Source of the DNA: Trema orientale
Lineage: Eukaryota > Streptophyta > Magnoliopsida > Rosales > Cannabaceae
DNA length: 64,000 bases
NCBI GenBank assembly: GCA_002914845.1
Contig: JXTC01000043.1
Span: forward strand, 357,809 to 421,808
Reading direction: 5' to 3'
Positions 1 to 12,300 of the stretch are shown in pieces. A program made the position numbers and the translations under genes. The notes under the pieces are model-generated. The model made no database searches. It had not been told where the DNA came from and saw only the letters and a program-made list of their open reading frames with translations. The first letter of the stretch is position 1; each line of letters starts with the position of its first letter.

Positions 1-1044
1 ATAAATGTGGTGGCATTGTGTTGAATCGAAATTCGAAGACGAGAGAACTTTTTAATTGAAAAATATGGTATTTTTCTAATTTGGGACAAAAAGTGATATT
101 TTTGCAAAACTAAACAATATTAGACTGAAAAACTATCGCTATTCAGATTGGGCCTCTGGCTGAGATTAGAAAAGTGATATTTTTCAAAATATTTCTAAAA
201 AGATGGTATTTTTATAAGTAATCAAAAAATTGATTTTTTATAAATATTTTCGAAACGTGATATTTTTGTAACTTTCGGGAATTAAGGCCAATTAATGCGC
301 AGAACCTCGAAACGAAGTTTTGACTTCAAATTTAGATTTAGGAAGGTTGAGAGACGAGTTTAGATATATAACATTAATACATTTCGAAATAGCACGAATT
401 TCGAGACACAAAGCTTGAGAATAATATCGGTTTATGTGCCACGGGTCGAGTCTTGGCCTAGAACCTAAATTTGTTGAATTATAGGTTTAACCTAGCTATT
501 TTGGATGCTAAAAATTCAATAGTGCAGTTTTTTTTTGTTATTTGAAGCTTCGATATAAAAGTCACACCTCAAAGTGAGCTTACCGGACTCCTGAAATGAT
601 TTTTCGAGCACCCAAGTAGCCATTCAAAAAAGGTAATTGAATTCCTAATAAGCATATGAATGCCCACCTCTTATTTTTCCTCTCTCAAGTAGTATTCAAT
701 GTAATCTTGGAGATTTAGGAGCAGATTAGAGAGGAGTACGTTACTGATTTTAATAATTAGTAACTATGTAAAATACTTTTTTAAAAAAATTTTCTTGGCT
801 TGTATTAATACTAAAGGGCCTATATCACTGATTTAGTCTATAATTACTATGTATAGATTGTGAGGATAATGATGATGCTCGGTTTTATTTTATAAATTTT
901 ATTATCAATCTACGTCTAATGGTGATCACAAAACTGTGTGAATTTATTTCGAAAACTATTTTTATAAATTTTTCTGAAACTACTATTGAATTTCTATTTG
1001 TAAAATTCCATATCAACCACTGACCTAGATTTTAGGTCGTGACA
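1..1044 (+). mobile_element. Left LTR (truncated by window start) of a Ty3-type retrotransposon
   Basis: This stretch aligns along most of its length with 4480-6093 in the same orientation. Shared blocks include the start (1-370 with 4480-4840), the CTATTTTGGATGCTA block (496 and 4867) and the last 430 bases. It ends in CA at 1043-1044, just before a primer-binding-site-like sequence. Relative to the right copy it lacks about 670 bases (counterpart of roughly 4990-5660) and carries about 120 bases of its own (about 366-490). The outer end and its target-site duplication lie outside the window. Confidence 0.75.
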
Positions 1045-1049
1045 AAATA

Positions 1050-1064
1050 GTTTAGTATCAAAAT
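1050..1064 (+). other. Degenerate tRNA-Met primer-binding site
   Basis: Six bases after the LTR end, the sequence GTTTAGTATCAAAA resembles the plant initiator-tRNA primer site TGGTATCAGAGC with several changes. Its position and similarity support the LTR boundary. It is probably no longer functional. Confidence 0.5.
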
Positions 1065-1189
1065 AGATATTTATCTACTTAGAATATAACACTGTTAGAT
1101 TAAATTGTAATTATTTTTCTAAAAAAAAAATTGCACTATTGTCTCACTAACACTTTGGCATATTAATACAGATTAGTAAGATGCCTTCG

Positions 1190-2375
1190 AGAAGAAAGAG
1201 CCAACAACTACAACTTCTCCACTACCACAACAAGTTCTTGATCCTCTAGCAAATCTGTATACTGCCATGTGTGCAATACCAAGTTTAAGAGCTGAATGAA
1301 ATCTTGAAGCTGTATAAGCAAGCTTTTTCAAAGATTTTATTAAGCTGAATCCTCCATCATTTGATAGTAAACTTGATCCTACTGCAGCTGAAAGATGACT
1401 TAGAGACATCAAGAGAATTTTCACGACTATTAGGACACTAGCAAATTTCCAAGTAATCTTCACCACCTTTAAACTAACTGATGAAGCTGTCAAGTGATGG
1501 GAGATAATCAAGTTATCACGATAAGAGACTGATATAACTTGGAGTACTTTCGAGGGATTGTTCAGAGATCATTATGCAAATACTAATCATAGAGCTATTA
1601 TGATTAGAGAGTATGAGCGACTCAAACAAGGTGACATGACTGTGAATATTCGATTCATGGAGTTGGCACAGTATGCTTATGCACCTGGGACTGATTCTAC
1701 ACTCCAGATTATCAAGTTTATAGAAGCTTTAAGGCTAGCCATCCTAGAAATAATTGTGACTCAACCTTTTGACAATCTTATCGACTTAGTAGCTATGGCC
1801 CATAAAGTTGAGACCTTTCTTGATAACAAGTCAACAATGAAGGACAGTTGAAGAATAAGAGCAACGATAGAAAAATTAACAAGAAAAATCAAGGACAGTG
1901 GTAAGGGCAGAATTCTTAAGGTAGTAGTTTTCAGGAAAATGTTGATTTGGACCATATGGATGTTTCAACTGCGGCCAACAGGGCCACCAGAAGAAAGTAT
2001 ATCTCTTTTGCTAACAGAAGCTAACATTATCCCAAGGCGGACCACAAGGAAGTTAGAGTGTCTCTATACTATTTCATAGTAATCAGACGAGACCAGTATA
2101 AGCCCAGAGCCAGTCTCAAGCATTCAACTCTTCTCCTTACTAGCAACCTTATGATTCTCAGTACCAACACCAGTACAGGCCATAAGGTTTAGGCTATAGT
2201 CAAAATTTTTAGATTCCACAAGCTTCTAGAAATCAGGGAAGACGCAGATATGCTAGCACCGATCCAGGAGTTAGTTCAGCTGACCTGGTCAAGGGAGAGG
2301 ACATAAAGGAAAAATAAAGTTTTTGGTCAAGCTTTTGCTATTATTGGAATGGATGATGCTCGTGATCACACTGGC
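1190..2375 (+). pseudogene. Retrotransposon gag remnant (Ty3-type)
   Basis: Plus-strand frames show a decayed gag polyprotein. The retrotrans_gag-like region around 1340-1850 includes motifs such as NPPSFDSKLDPTAAER, TLANFQVIFTTFKLTDEAVK and FRDHYANTNHRAIM. It is broken by in-frame stops (TGA near 1396, TGA at about 1496) and needs frame changes. A CCHC zinc knuckle reads CFNCGQQGHQKKVY at about 1960-2001, with its last cysteine changed to tyrosine. Capsid and nucleocapsid would normally package the element RNA. Protease, reverse transcriptase, RNase H and integrase, expected next, are absent: at about 2375 the sequence changes to a MULE fragment. Non-functional. Confidence 0.75.
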
Positions 2376-2990
2376 AAGGGTTAATGGCTTTTGTGGTTAA
2401 TTTGGATACTAAAATGTGTACCTGTAGGAGGTTCCAACTGACAAGAATCCCTTGTGGCCATGCTATGGGGCTAGACATTATGGACTATGTCTATGACTAC
2501 TACAAGAAAGAATTTTTTGTTAAGGCTTATACATATATGGTTGAATCAATGCCTAGCCTAGATAAATAGTCTCAAATAGGGCTGAATCCAATATCTCCTC
2601 TAAATGAACATAATTTACTAGGTAGACCAAAAAAATTAAGGAGAAAAGAAGTAGATGAACTACCTGCTGGTGCAACCAAACTGAAGAAAACTGGTCAAGT
2701 GACCCATTGCACCAACTGCAAACAGAGAGGCCATTTCAGGTCCACTTATGAGAATGAAACATTTATAGAGGTATGAATATATTAGTTTCAATTTTCTAGG
2801 TTCCTTAGTTTTTATATACATCTTGAAACCAATTATGTGTTAGATTTTTGTAAGTTCCTGTTCAGAAAAAGAAAGGTCGTCTACCTAAGAAAAACCCTAC
2901 TGAGGAGACAATTAAATGATGCTGTTGCAAACTCTAGTACTCCAACAGGAGCAAACATGAATTGAAATAGAAGTTACTTAGAATGACCAT
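2375..2990 (+). pseudogene. MULE (MuDR-type) transposase C-terminal remnant, SWIM plus zinc knuckle
   Basis: An open stretch at 2384-2569 encodes a SWIM zinc finger, CTCRRFQLTRIPCGHAM, with the CxC...CxH spacing typical of MuDR-family transposase C-termini. It is followed by YYKKEFFVKAYTYMVESMPS, the usual post-SWIM segment. After a stop at 2567-2569 the homology continues with a basic linker (GRPKKLRRKEVDELPAGATK) and a CCHC knuckle, CTNCKQRGHFRSTY, whose last cysteine is tyrosine. The DDE catalytic core is missing upstream, where the sequence joins the retrotransposon gag remnant. It cannot encode an active transposase. Domain assignment is from motif recognition. Confidence 0.75.
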
Positions 2991-3470
2991 TTATATTTGA
3001 CTATTAGGGATGTACTATAAAAAACTGCATCAAGTTTTAGAGATACACATAGGTAGCATAGTTATAGTTTTTAGTGGTAGTTTTTCTGGATTGTTATTGC
3101 TGCTGAAGGGACTCGGTGTAGGAACTAGGTGCAGGAATTTTATGCCTCTTGTGGCATTTTACAATGTACATGAGCTATGTAATCTTTTTAAGACATAAAT
3201 GGTCATTTTATGTAAAATCAGTTTGTCATTTTACTTATATCATGTTCTGTTTTAACAATCCTTCTCATATTGAAAATTTAACTACAATGCCATTAACAAA
3301 CACAAATAACTCAGCTTGAATTGCAAAAATAAACTGGTACATTAATATTGTAATGACAAAATACAACCATTACAACTGCTGTTACAGAGTTTAGTAACAA
3401 ATGCTACATACATTTATTTTACACTAACTAATAAAACTAACTATACCATTATATCAATACCTCAAGTTAA

Positions 3471-3957
3471 CTATATAATAATGACAATTACAACTATAAA
3501 AAGTAGTACAAGTTTTTCTAATCTTTCACACATATTTGCTTTAACTTCTTTATTATGTCTCGACATATTTTCAACAATACATGAAAGCCCTCCTCTTATC
3601 CTTGGACTATCACAAGCTATAGTATAACTATGCTCAGCACTAACTTTACCTTCATCAAAATGACGATTTCTCTGTCCCTAATTCACGAATTCTTCTTAGC
3701 AACCTTGGTATTATTCTTTTTGATCTATCGCACATTTCTGGATCAACCCAGCAGAAAAAACCTACAATCCCCATAAGCCTGAACAAAAATTCAATTCATC
3801 ACTTATATTTCAAAATAAAAAAAAGGGAAAAAGAAAATTCTAAAATTACTCACCTGAAGCTTCCTATACAAGATTTGAACCTCCTCCTTGAGTTTTTGTT
3901 AGTCCATGAGATCCTCACCACTATCGAAAGTGGTGGTCTACACTTACAAAACTCCAT
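3471..3957 (-). pseudogene. GRF-type zinc-finger gene, two exons, frameshifted
   Basis: On the minus strand an ATG at 3957 opens a GRF zinc finger: MEFCKCRPPLSIVVRISWTN, then NSRRRFKSCIGSF. Exon 1 (3957-3854) ends at a clean donor (CAG|GTGAGT). A 75-base intron ends at a pyrimidine-rich acceptor, TTTTTGTTCAG. Exon 2 (3778-3471) continues with FFCWVDPEMCDRSKRIIPRL, the classic second half of plant GRF proteins. A stop near 3668 breaks the frame; an alternative frame continues through SAEHSYTIACDSPRIRGG and a coiled-coil-like segment to a hydrophobic tail (LLFIVVIVIII) before the stop at 3471-3473. That is the normal architecture of these plant proteins. It points toward the MULE transposase remnant (convergent). 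Probably a dead gene carried by the element; its former function is unknown. Confidence 0.7.
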
Positions 3958-4072
3958 TCATACAAAATTGCTACAATAGATCCAAATTTCTCCAATCTTC
4001 ATGTACAATAGTTAGGGATTCTTTCCTCCAAAAGTATTGCAGAGATCAATGGAGGATTTTCGACAAGAACCG

Positions 4073-4075
<3 letters not shown>

Positions 4076-4108
<33 letters not shown>
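4076..4108. repeat. (AG)n microsatellite
   Basis: A run of about sixteen AG dinucleotides in the 5' flank of the GRF-type remnant. Confidence 0.9.
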
Positions 4109-4112
<4 letters not shown>

Positions 4113-4423
4113 GAAAAATAGATTTAGTTCTTTTTTAAACTCATTTCAGGTTTATTTTCTGGTATTATCTGCTTTAATTTTATTTTTATTTCATTTTCAT
4201 ATTTTTCTATAATTTTTAAACGACTTTTAAGAGCCTAAAAACTCAGATGTCGATACGTGTACAATTATGTGGTACTTAACGGAAAAATTTGATGGCTGCT
4301 ACAAAATTTGGACAGAAGGTATTATTACTGTCAAGAAAAAAGATTGGGTATTAAAGTTTAAATTTTGACTAAGAATGAGTACTTTTACCGTAATTTTCTC
4401 TTTTTATAATTATTTTTGGGAAA

Positions 4424-6093
4424 TGACTATTATGGCCGTGAAAGTTATATGAAATGATAAATGAGATTGAATCATGAATAAATATGGTGGTGTTGTGTTG
4501 AATCGAAATCCAGAGATGGTAAAATTTTCGAATTGAAAAATATGGTATTTTTCTAATTCGGGACAAAATTTTGATATTTTTCACAACTAAATAATATTGG
4601 ACTGAAAACTTGTCACTATCAGATTGGGCTTCATACTGAGATTAGGAAAGTGGTATTTCTAAAATATTTCTAAAAAGCTGACATTTTTATAACGAATCAG
4701 CAAAGTTGATATATTTGCAAATATTTTCAAAAGATGATATTTTTGTAACTTTCGGGAATTAAGCCTAATTAATGCTTGGGATCTCAAAATGAAGTTTCGA
4801 CGTCAAATTTGGATATAGTGAGGTCGAGAGATGAACTCAAATTAATCTAATTATTTATCTAACTAAGCTATTTTGGATGCTACGAATTCAATGGTGAAGT
4901 ACATTTTACCATTTTAGGCTTCATTAGAAAAGTCACCCTCAAAGTGAGCTTATGAAACTCCCGAAACGACCTTTTGAGTACCCAAGTGACCAACATGAGA
5001 TTCTACAAGTGTTATTAGCTTAGTACAACTACCATATCGAGGTAGGAGTTTAATTAGCTACTTTTATACATGTTTTGATTTAAATTTACATTATGATTGA
5101 TTTATGAAAAATCATGATTAATACGATGCTTTGCTAAACTATTAAAAAATATTTGATTATATTGGGATTAGATTGTGTGATTTTTATACATATTTTAAAA
5201 TTATGATTATGGTTGATACAGTAGATTGTTGTCCATGTTACAGTAAATTCTTAAATAATACTAAGTAGAATTTTAAAGCATGATTTGATTAATTCTTGGA
5301 TGCATAATTATGTACTGTTACATGTTTACATACCATAGGATCACACACTTGAATTATGGTATTACAGCGTGATAGTTTAGATCGCTGGCAAGTTGCTGTA
5401 GTACTAGGTAAGAGACCTAGGTCTTTGCACAGGTTTTACTGACACACCTCTTGGTAGTGTCAGGATGTTGGGTACCTCTGGTAAAGAAATATTACAGAGC
5501 CGTGATGGGAAGACAAGAGCTCACTCATATATATTGGTTGATGTATAATATATATAATTATGTAGTTCCGGTTTTGTTTGAACGTGAGAATCAATGTGAT
5601 TTTTTATGATCCTGATTTTATAAATCGGTTTGAAAGATACTAATCATGCAGGTTTAGAAAATTGCATCCATTCAAAAAAAGGTAATTGAATTCCTACTGA
5701 GCATGTGAATGCTTATCCCTTATTTTCTCCCTCTCAGGTAGTGTTTAATATAATCTTGGAGATTCAGAAGCAGAATAGAGAGGAGCATGTTACTGATTTT
5801 AATAATTTGTAATTATGTAAAATACTTATATTTTATTTTTTTAGCTTGTATTAATACTTAAGGGCTCATATCACAGATTTAGTCTGTATAATTATTATGC
5901 ATGAATTGTGAGGATAATGATGATGCTCGGTTTCATTTTATAAATTTTATTTATCAATCCACGTCTAATAGGGATCACAAAATTGTAGGAATTTACTTTG
6001 AAAACTATTTTTATAAATTTTTCTAAAACTACTATTGAAATTCTACTTGTGAAATTTCCTTTCTGCCACTGGCCTGAATTTTGGATCATAACA
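4424..6093 (+). mobile_element. Right LTR of the Ty3-type retrotransposon
   Basis: This is the direct-repeat partner of 1-1044. Similarity is clear from about 4480 to the CA at 6092-6093. The start at 4424 (TGACTATTATGG after GGGAAA) is tentative, because the left LTR is cut by the window edge. The segment 4990-5660 has no counterpart in the left LTR, which may have lost it by deletion. Many substitutions separate the copies, so the insertion is old. Confidence 0.7.
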
Positions 6094-6385
6094 ATGATAA
6101 TTTCCTTTTTATCCTACGCATTTTATCTTTCTCTTTCTTATTTTCTGTCTTTTCTACCAAACAACTGTAACAAAAGCAAAGTAGATATTAAAAAGAAAAA
6201 GGAAAATGGAAAAACAACAATATTATATATCACAAAAGAATACTACCAAAATAGTATTCTCATATGATCAAATTAAAAGCAGTATAAGATTCTCTTCCTA
6301 CAATCATTTATTTAGATAGCCACTTTCAATTAAGCACTTATACACAAGCCGAAAGTTAATGAAGCAAAAACCATAAGCTTCAAAC

Positions 6386-9300
6386 TCAAACATCACCAAT
6401 CAACATTTGATCATCGTGATGATTATAAATTTGATCAGCCGAAGAAGTACTAATTGAAATAGTGTTGACACACACAACCAAAGGACTCCTGACCTTGTGA
6501 AAACCATCTGACCAAACTATTTCTCCAAAGTCATATCTCCCTCGAGACTTCTTTTGTGGTATAAACGTCACGTAATACGTGATCTCTTCCCTAAACCACG
6601 AGAAAAACAAAACCCTAGGCCACACCACGACCTCCACTCCGTCCGGTTTAACGATGCTGGGGAAATATACAGCGAATTTGCACAGACCCACGTTGCGAAC
6701 CGTCCTTTGGATCGTCACGGTGCAGTTAAGATTAGAGATTGTGATCGAAGGGTAATTTAGGTTTGAGTTTGATTTTCTTTGTTTAGGACAACTTATGATG
6801 TCGGGCCCGGGGCAAGGAAGAAGCAAGGCCTGTATTTGTTCCGGACTGTAGCCAATGTTGCACAAGAATAGAATGTTATCGTTGGTTGTCATGTCGTAGA
6901 CTAAGCCCGGATCCATTGCCTTCAAGGGCTCCACGTGGCCCGCGCCGATGTCGAAGGGATCAGAATTTTCAAACGTTCCCTCGGAGAAAATGTTGTCGTT
7001 GGAATTGTCCCTCGCGGATGCTGGTACAAAGATGAAGAGACCATTAGCAAAATTAATTCATAAAATGGACACATTAGAGATTGTTATTAATTATATAATA
7101 GTCTGATAGTTGCAAGTGCTTACAAAGCTCAAATTAACACTCGCAACTCCGTGTCTTGATGGTACTCAACACCAAATAATGATTACGCTTCTTTTTAGAT
7201 TCATAACTTGAATAAATGCGACTTTTAGGTTGACATTCTATAAATCAGGTTAAAACCGAAATATATTAAATAATAACCACTTATATGATGCCAGATAAAT
7301 CAAGTGGCCGGCTTTTCCTATATAATTTGTCAAAATATGTAACGTTATGAACATTTTAGACAACATTAAATTAATATGGTATATCTATATAACTAACTTA
7401 CCTGTAGTCATGAGAGCGGATCTGATGGCAGCAGAGGACCAATTAGGGTGTGCGGACTTTAGAAGGGCAACAATGCCGGAGACATGAGGGCATGACATTG
7501 AAGTTCCTGACAGAAAATTCCATTGCACTGTACGTTTATCCTCTTTTCTAAGAGTTGGGGGAGTTTCTGTAGGCCACGCCGCTAATATGTTCAGCCCCGG
7601 AGCGGTCAAATCTGGCTGTTTATCCATCAATAATACTTTTACAATCCTTATTATACATTAGATAACCATATAATACATGTGCACCAAAAGTCTTATGTAT
7701 TTTACATATGTTATAATAAATTTGACGTGCACTAAGAAATTAGCATCAATAATATTGATAAATAGTCATTTACACCATATATATATATGTATATGTATAT
7801 AAGTATGGACTATGTACCTTCAGAATATCGGGGTCCACTGAACTTGGTCCTCTTGAAGAGAAGTATGCAACTCTAGGTGCTAATGTCTTCCCAGTTAGAG
7901 TCCTTGTGGGTCCTATTTTCGTGAAAGGTTTACTGCATGCAAAAGCATGCATTCGTTAAAAATCTACACGTTAATATATACCGTGATTATGGAAATTACT
8001 ATTTCAACTTATATAAAGAAATTCAAACAGATCACTTAGTTATAGATTCACAACCTAACGTTTATTTTATTGTCAACAAACTAGGTTCATACTTTCCAAA
8101 TAAATGAATTAAAATCTGATCAATATTATGCATGATTCATGAGAATATATATACATACATATATTGACATAAATGCATATTAAGTTAATTATCGTACTCT
8201 TCAAATTGAAGTTGATAGTCCCTAAGTTTAATCCCTTGAATAAGATCGAGACGGACGGTGGGGAAAAAATCAGGGCCTTCGGGCTTAGGCGATGGTTCCA
8301 CAAAGATCAAAGCCGCGGCACTGATGTTCTTGGCAGCGTCGATTGCATCTTCTAAGTATATTGGTCCAATGGTCGAGAAGCATAAAAGTATTTTTCCAGC
8401 CTTAGCTTTTCTCGAAATATTTCGGAATTCCCCACTGCAAATCCTGCATTTAGAACATATTATACTTAATAATTTGCTGGTCCTAATTAATTTATCGAGA
8501 AGTTACATATAGTCATAATATGCTTTTCAAAATTAATTTCCTGTTTCAATTAAGTCTTACTTACTGTCTTGGATTCAATTTTTAAAACTATTCTTCATTT
8601 GTCTTTGAATACACTTATTCCATTAAGATTCTAAGAAGATAATGGAAATAGGCGAAAATACACAATATAGTCCCTAAAACAGTGCAAATCATAGTTCTAA
8701 TTCTTTTTGAAACAATTTAATGGAGCATGTCTATGAAGAACGCTAATGGAGTTTAAGGAATGAAATGATACAATCTAAAATTTAAGGACAAAAATAAGAG
8801 TCTTTATAATATTTTAGGAACCAACAGCTTAATTACTAATTATATGTACCAACAGCTTAATTACTAATTATATGTACCATCGTATAAGAACTATTGATTA
8901 ATGAATACATATTTATTAGCATATAAATGATAAATTAGGTTTATAAAAAGACAGTACTAATTAATTGTAATCCTAATTTATCATTAGCTAGTCAATGAAA
9001 TAAAAGAGAAAATAAAAGGAAAAGGAAGCATAGGATTAAAAAGGAATGAGAAGGAATAAAAAATTGAGTTATTCTTCTAAAATTTAAATAATTATGTATA
9101 GGATTCCCAAAATAGTGTATTCTAAATAAATCAGTAGACACATTAATAAAAGGGAAATAGAATTATTTTTCAAATTTTCATTTCCTTTGTGATCCATTAT
9201 GGATTAGTAAACATGACTCTAAGAGTTTTTAAGAGTTAAGAGAGTGAATTCAATACCCTTTATTAAAATAACTAACTGCATTAGCTAATCTCCCCGTGAT

Positions 9301-12300
9301 TGGTGCACCAATAAAGCTAAAGCTTTCTCCCTGTTCAAAAAACATAAGTAAAATTGTTGAATCAGTATCTCATTCTTATATATGATGAGTTCATAATTAG
9401 CGAGAGTAATATATTGACCACGCATAAGTACACTTAATATAGTTGGGCTAGCTCAAGTAGGCTGGTAGTGTATATATGCGTGTGCATGCACTATGTTTTT
9501 ATTTTTATGTTTTTAAAGAAAAAAAATAAGAGAAAAGTGGGCGATTAATGTAGCAGCTCTCTATGGGCACGTGTGACCATCAAGAGCTTAACCTACTAAC
9601 AGGAATCTTTGCCGAGAGTTCTTCGGATGGACCTTGCCCCGTTGACAATAAAGTGCATACTTTTCCAACCTTGTTAACGAGAATATTCGCCGAGGCTTTT
9701 CGGATGGGCCTTATATCAAATAAAATGATAGCTTCTGCAAGTGGTCAAGGAGCAGGGGCCCAGAAAATTCAACCCCACGTTTAAAACTGTGCTTACCATA
9801 TTTTGAACTCCGATCATCAAGCAGATCTCAATCACGACGCTACACTATGCATGCCCTATGTTAAGCTCCAGTAGTTGAGTGGATGAGTATGCATGAGTGG
9901 TGCATGAAAGTACCCCGTAAATATAGCATTAAAAAAAAAACAAAAACATAGTTGGGTATGAAGAATATTAACCTCCAATATTGTGGTCATACCAAATTTA
10001 AATTCCTCACCTTAATTTTAAAAAAATTATACACACATATAATGAAATTAATCTAGCTGGCTCTACGTCGCTTCTCTTTTTTCTCTCTACCTATAACATC
10101 TTAAAAAATAAAAAAAAGTTAGTTTTATTTTCTCACCCACTTTACACATGCTCTTTAATTTTAAATTTGGTCATAAATAAAACTTAATACGTGATATTTT
10201 TTCCCATATTATCTAATAGTTGCTCACTATATATTGATTTTGAAAACTCACACTACCCCCTTTATCTTTTTCTTCAATTTCTTGTCTATCTCACAAACTC
10301 ACTATTGATCATCTTATATATCGAGGTCTATAACATTTTTTATTTGTTTTGTTTTTGGATAATGAATGAACTAATTTTTTTGGAATTTAAGATATATATT
10401 GTTTTTAGGAATAATGAATAAATTGATAATTTTGAGTTTAAAAGACATATTGTTTAGGGTTATTGAGTTAATATTGATTCTAAACTCTAAAAACCATGAA
10501 CAAAATATCTTCAGAAGGGAAGAGGAAAACTCTCTATAAACACCAAAATTAATCACAAAATAATGTTCATTCATGAGTACTCTATCACACCACAAAAGCT
10601 TATTCTGATTGTAGTTTTTTATTGTGTAGAACTTCAATATGATATGGACCCTAACAAATTAATAATACGATGTATTTAAGGGGTATTGTACGTATTTTTA
10701 AAATCAGACTATATATTTGAAATGTACATATGAATGCGTTAATGTCATTTCCCATATATATGGTGACTTTGTAAGAAAATCTTTTATCATCTAATCATTT
10801 ATATGTACAAGTACTTAATCTCTGTTCAATTTTTTGGAATAGAAAAATATCTCAATACAAAAGATAAAAAGACAGAGGAGATATTTTCCAAAATTTTATC
10901 TAATTTATTTATTTTTTAATCCGTTTCCGAATTTTATAGAATTATTCTAAATTTACCTCTATATATTTCCCCTAATGTTGTCTTCATCCGGTTTTTCAAA
11001 CCGGACTTGAAACTTTTCTATAATTAAATATTGTGAATAATCCAGCTATAGGCTAATGTTTACAATCTTTTTTTTCTTTAATTTGATGACAATTATGTAT
11101 ATATTTAGATATTTATATTTCATAAAATTCACCCCAAAAACAACAATGACGACGCAACCATGCAAATCCATGCAATAACACACAATATTATTATCACGTA
11201 CGTACCACGACAGTGAAGTTTCCTTGTACAACAACTTTGGTCGAAAACGTCCGATCAATGGAAGAAGCAGCAACGCAAATGGACCAGGGCTGAACATTCG
11301 TGACGAGTCCCGACTCCGGCCCATCATTGCCGGCGGGGAAAACGACACTCACTCCGACCTGCATTGCGTGGAACGACCCAATCGCAGTGCCCGAATCAAA
11401 GAACTTCCTCGTCGGTGGCCTCGATCCGAGCGACACCGAGAGCACGTGGACACCATCTGACAACGCGTCGTCGAATGCCTTCGCAAGGTCGGCTTCGCTG
11501 CACCGGAAATCATAGGACCGCTCGGGGTCGCCCCAGCAGGCCTTGTAGACCGCTAGGCGAGCCTTAGGGGCTCCGCCTCGGGCGGTGCCTTTGGCGAGGC
11601 CACCGGGGAAGCTGACGCTCCTCGCGATGGATCCCACCGCAGTGGAGGCGGTGTGAGTCCCGTGTCCTGAGAAGTCCCGGGGGGATTTGATCTCGGAGCT
11701 GCTGATTGCTCCATAATAGGCTTCGAAGCCTTTCAAGTAGTAACGAGCTCCTATTAGCTTGCGGTTGCAGTCCATTTTAGGGTTAAACCTTTCTCCTTTC
11801 TCACATATGCCTCTCCATGTGGATGGAATTGGTTTGATTCCGGGCTCTTCTTGGAAGCTCTGAGACTCTGGCCATACACCTAAATATGTATATATATTAG
11901 ATGTTGAGAAGATGTAATTTTGAGATGCTAATGTGCGCGCTAATATATGTTAAAATAGAGAATGAAGTTAATTAAGAAATTAATTAATTAACCTGAATCG
12001 ATGACTCCGACAACAATATCATCGCCGTAGGCAAGCTGAGCTGGAGTGGATTGACCTTGAGATCTGGTCAAGCTAAGACCCAAAAAATCCCAGCTTCTTG
12101 TGGTCTGAGGCTTCAGCATCTTGCTTTTGAACACTGATATTACTCCTTTTCTCTCTGCACCATATAAGTGCATATATTTAGTTTTATAAATTAATTTTCA
12201 TTATTTAATAGTCATTGAGATAAAATAATTGTCACTGTTAGAGTTTATGACCCAAAATTTATTTAACCTGATCCGAAAAGCTTGCGGTGTGACACATGTA

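Larger units (their letters stand above)
2375..4400. mobile_element. MULE fragment nested in the retrotransposon
   Basis: The segment holds the transposase tail, the convergent GRF gene and, read on the minus strand from about 4400, a terminal-repeat-like end: GAGAAAATTACGGTAAAAGT followed by further AT-rich sequence with CCGTTAAG, similar in style to MULE terminal inverted repeats. The other terminal repeat and most of the transposase are missing, so the left boundary (about 2375) is a truncation junction. The 4400 boundary is inferred from sequence style, not from a target-site duplication. Confidence 0.5.

Noticed and set aside
1173..1511. 112-codon minus-strand open frame
   Set aside because: It is antisense to the gag remnant, whose plus-strand reading has clear family motifs.
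9563..9784. 73-codon plus-strand open frame in an intron of subtilase copy A
   Set aside because: No recognisable homology; it lies inside an intron on the opposite strand.
11224..11567. Plus-strand open frames opposite subtilase copy A exon 5 (and 24452-25003 opposite copy B)
   Set aside because: They are antisense shadows of a conserved, GC-richer coding exon and match no family.
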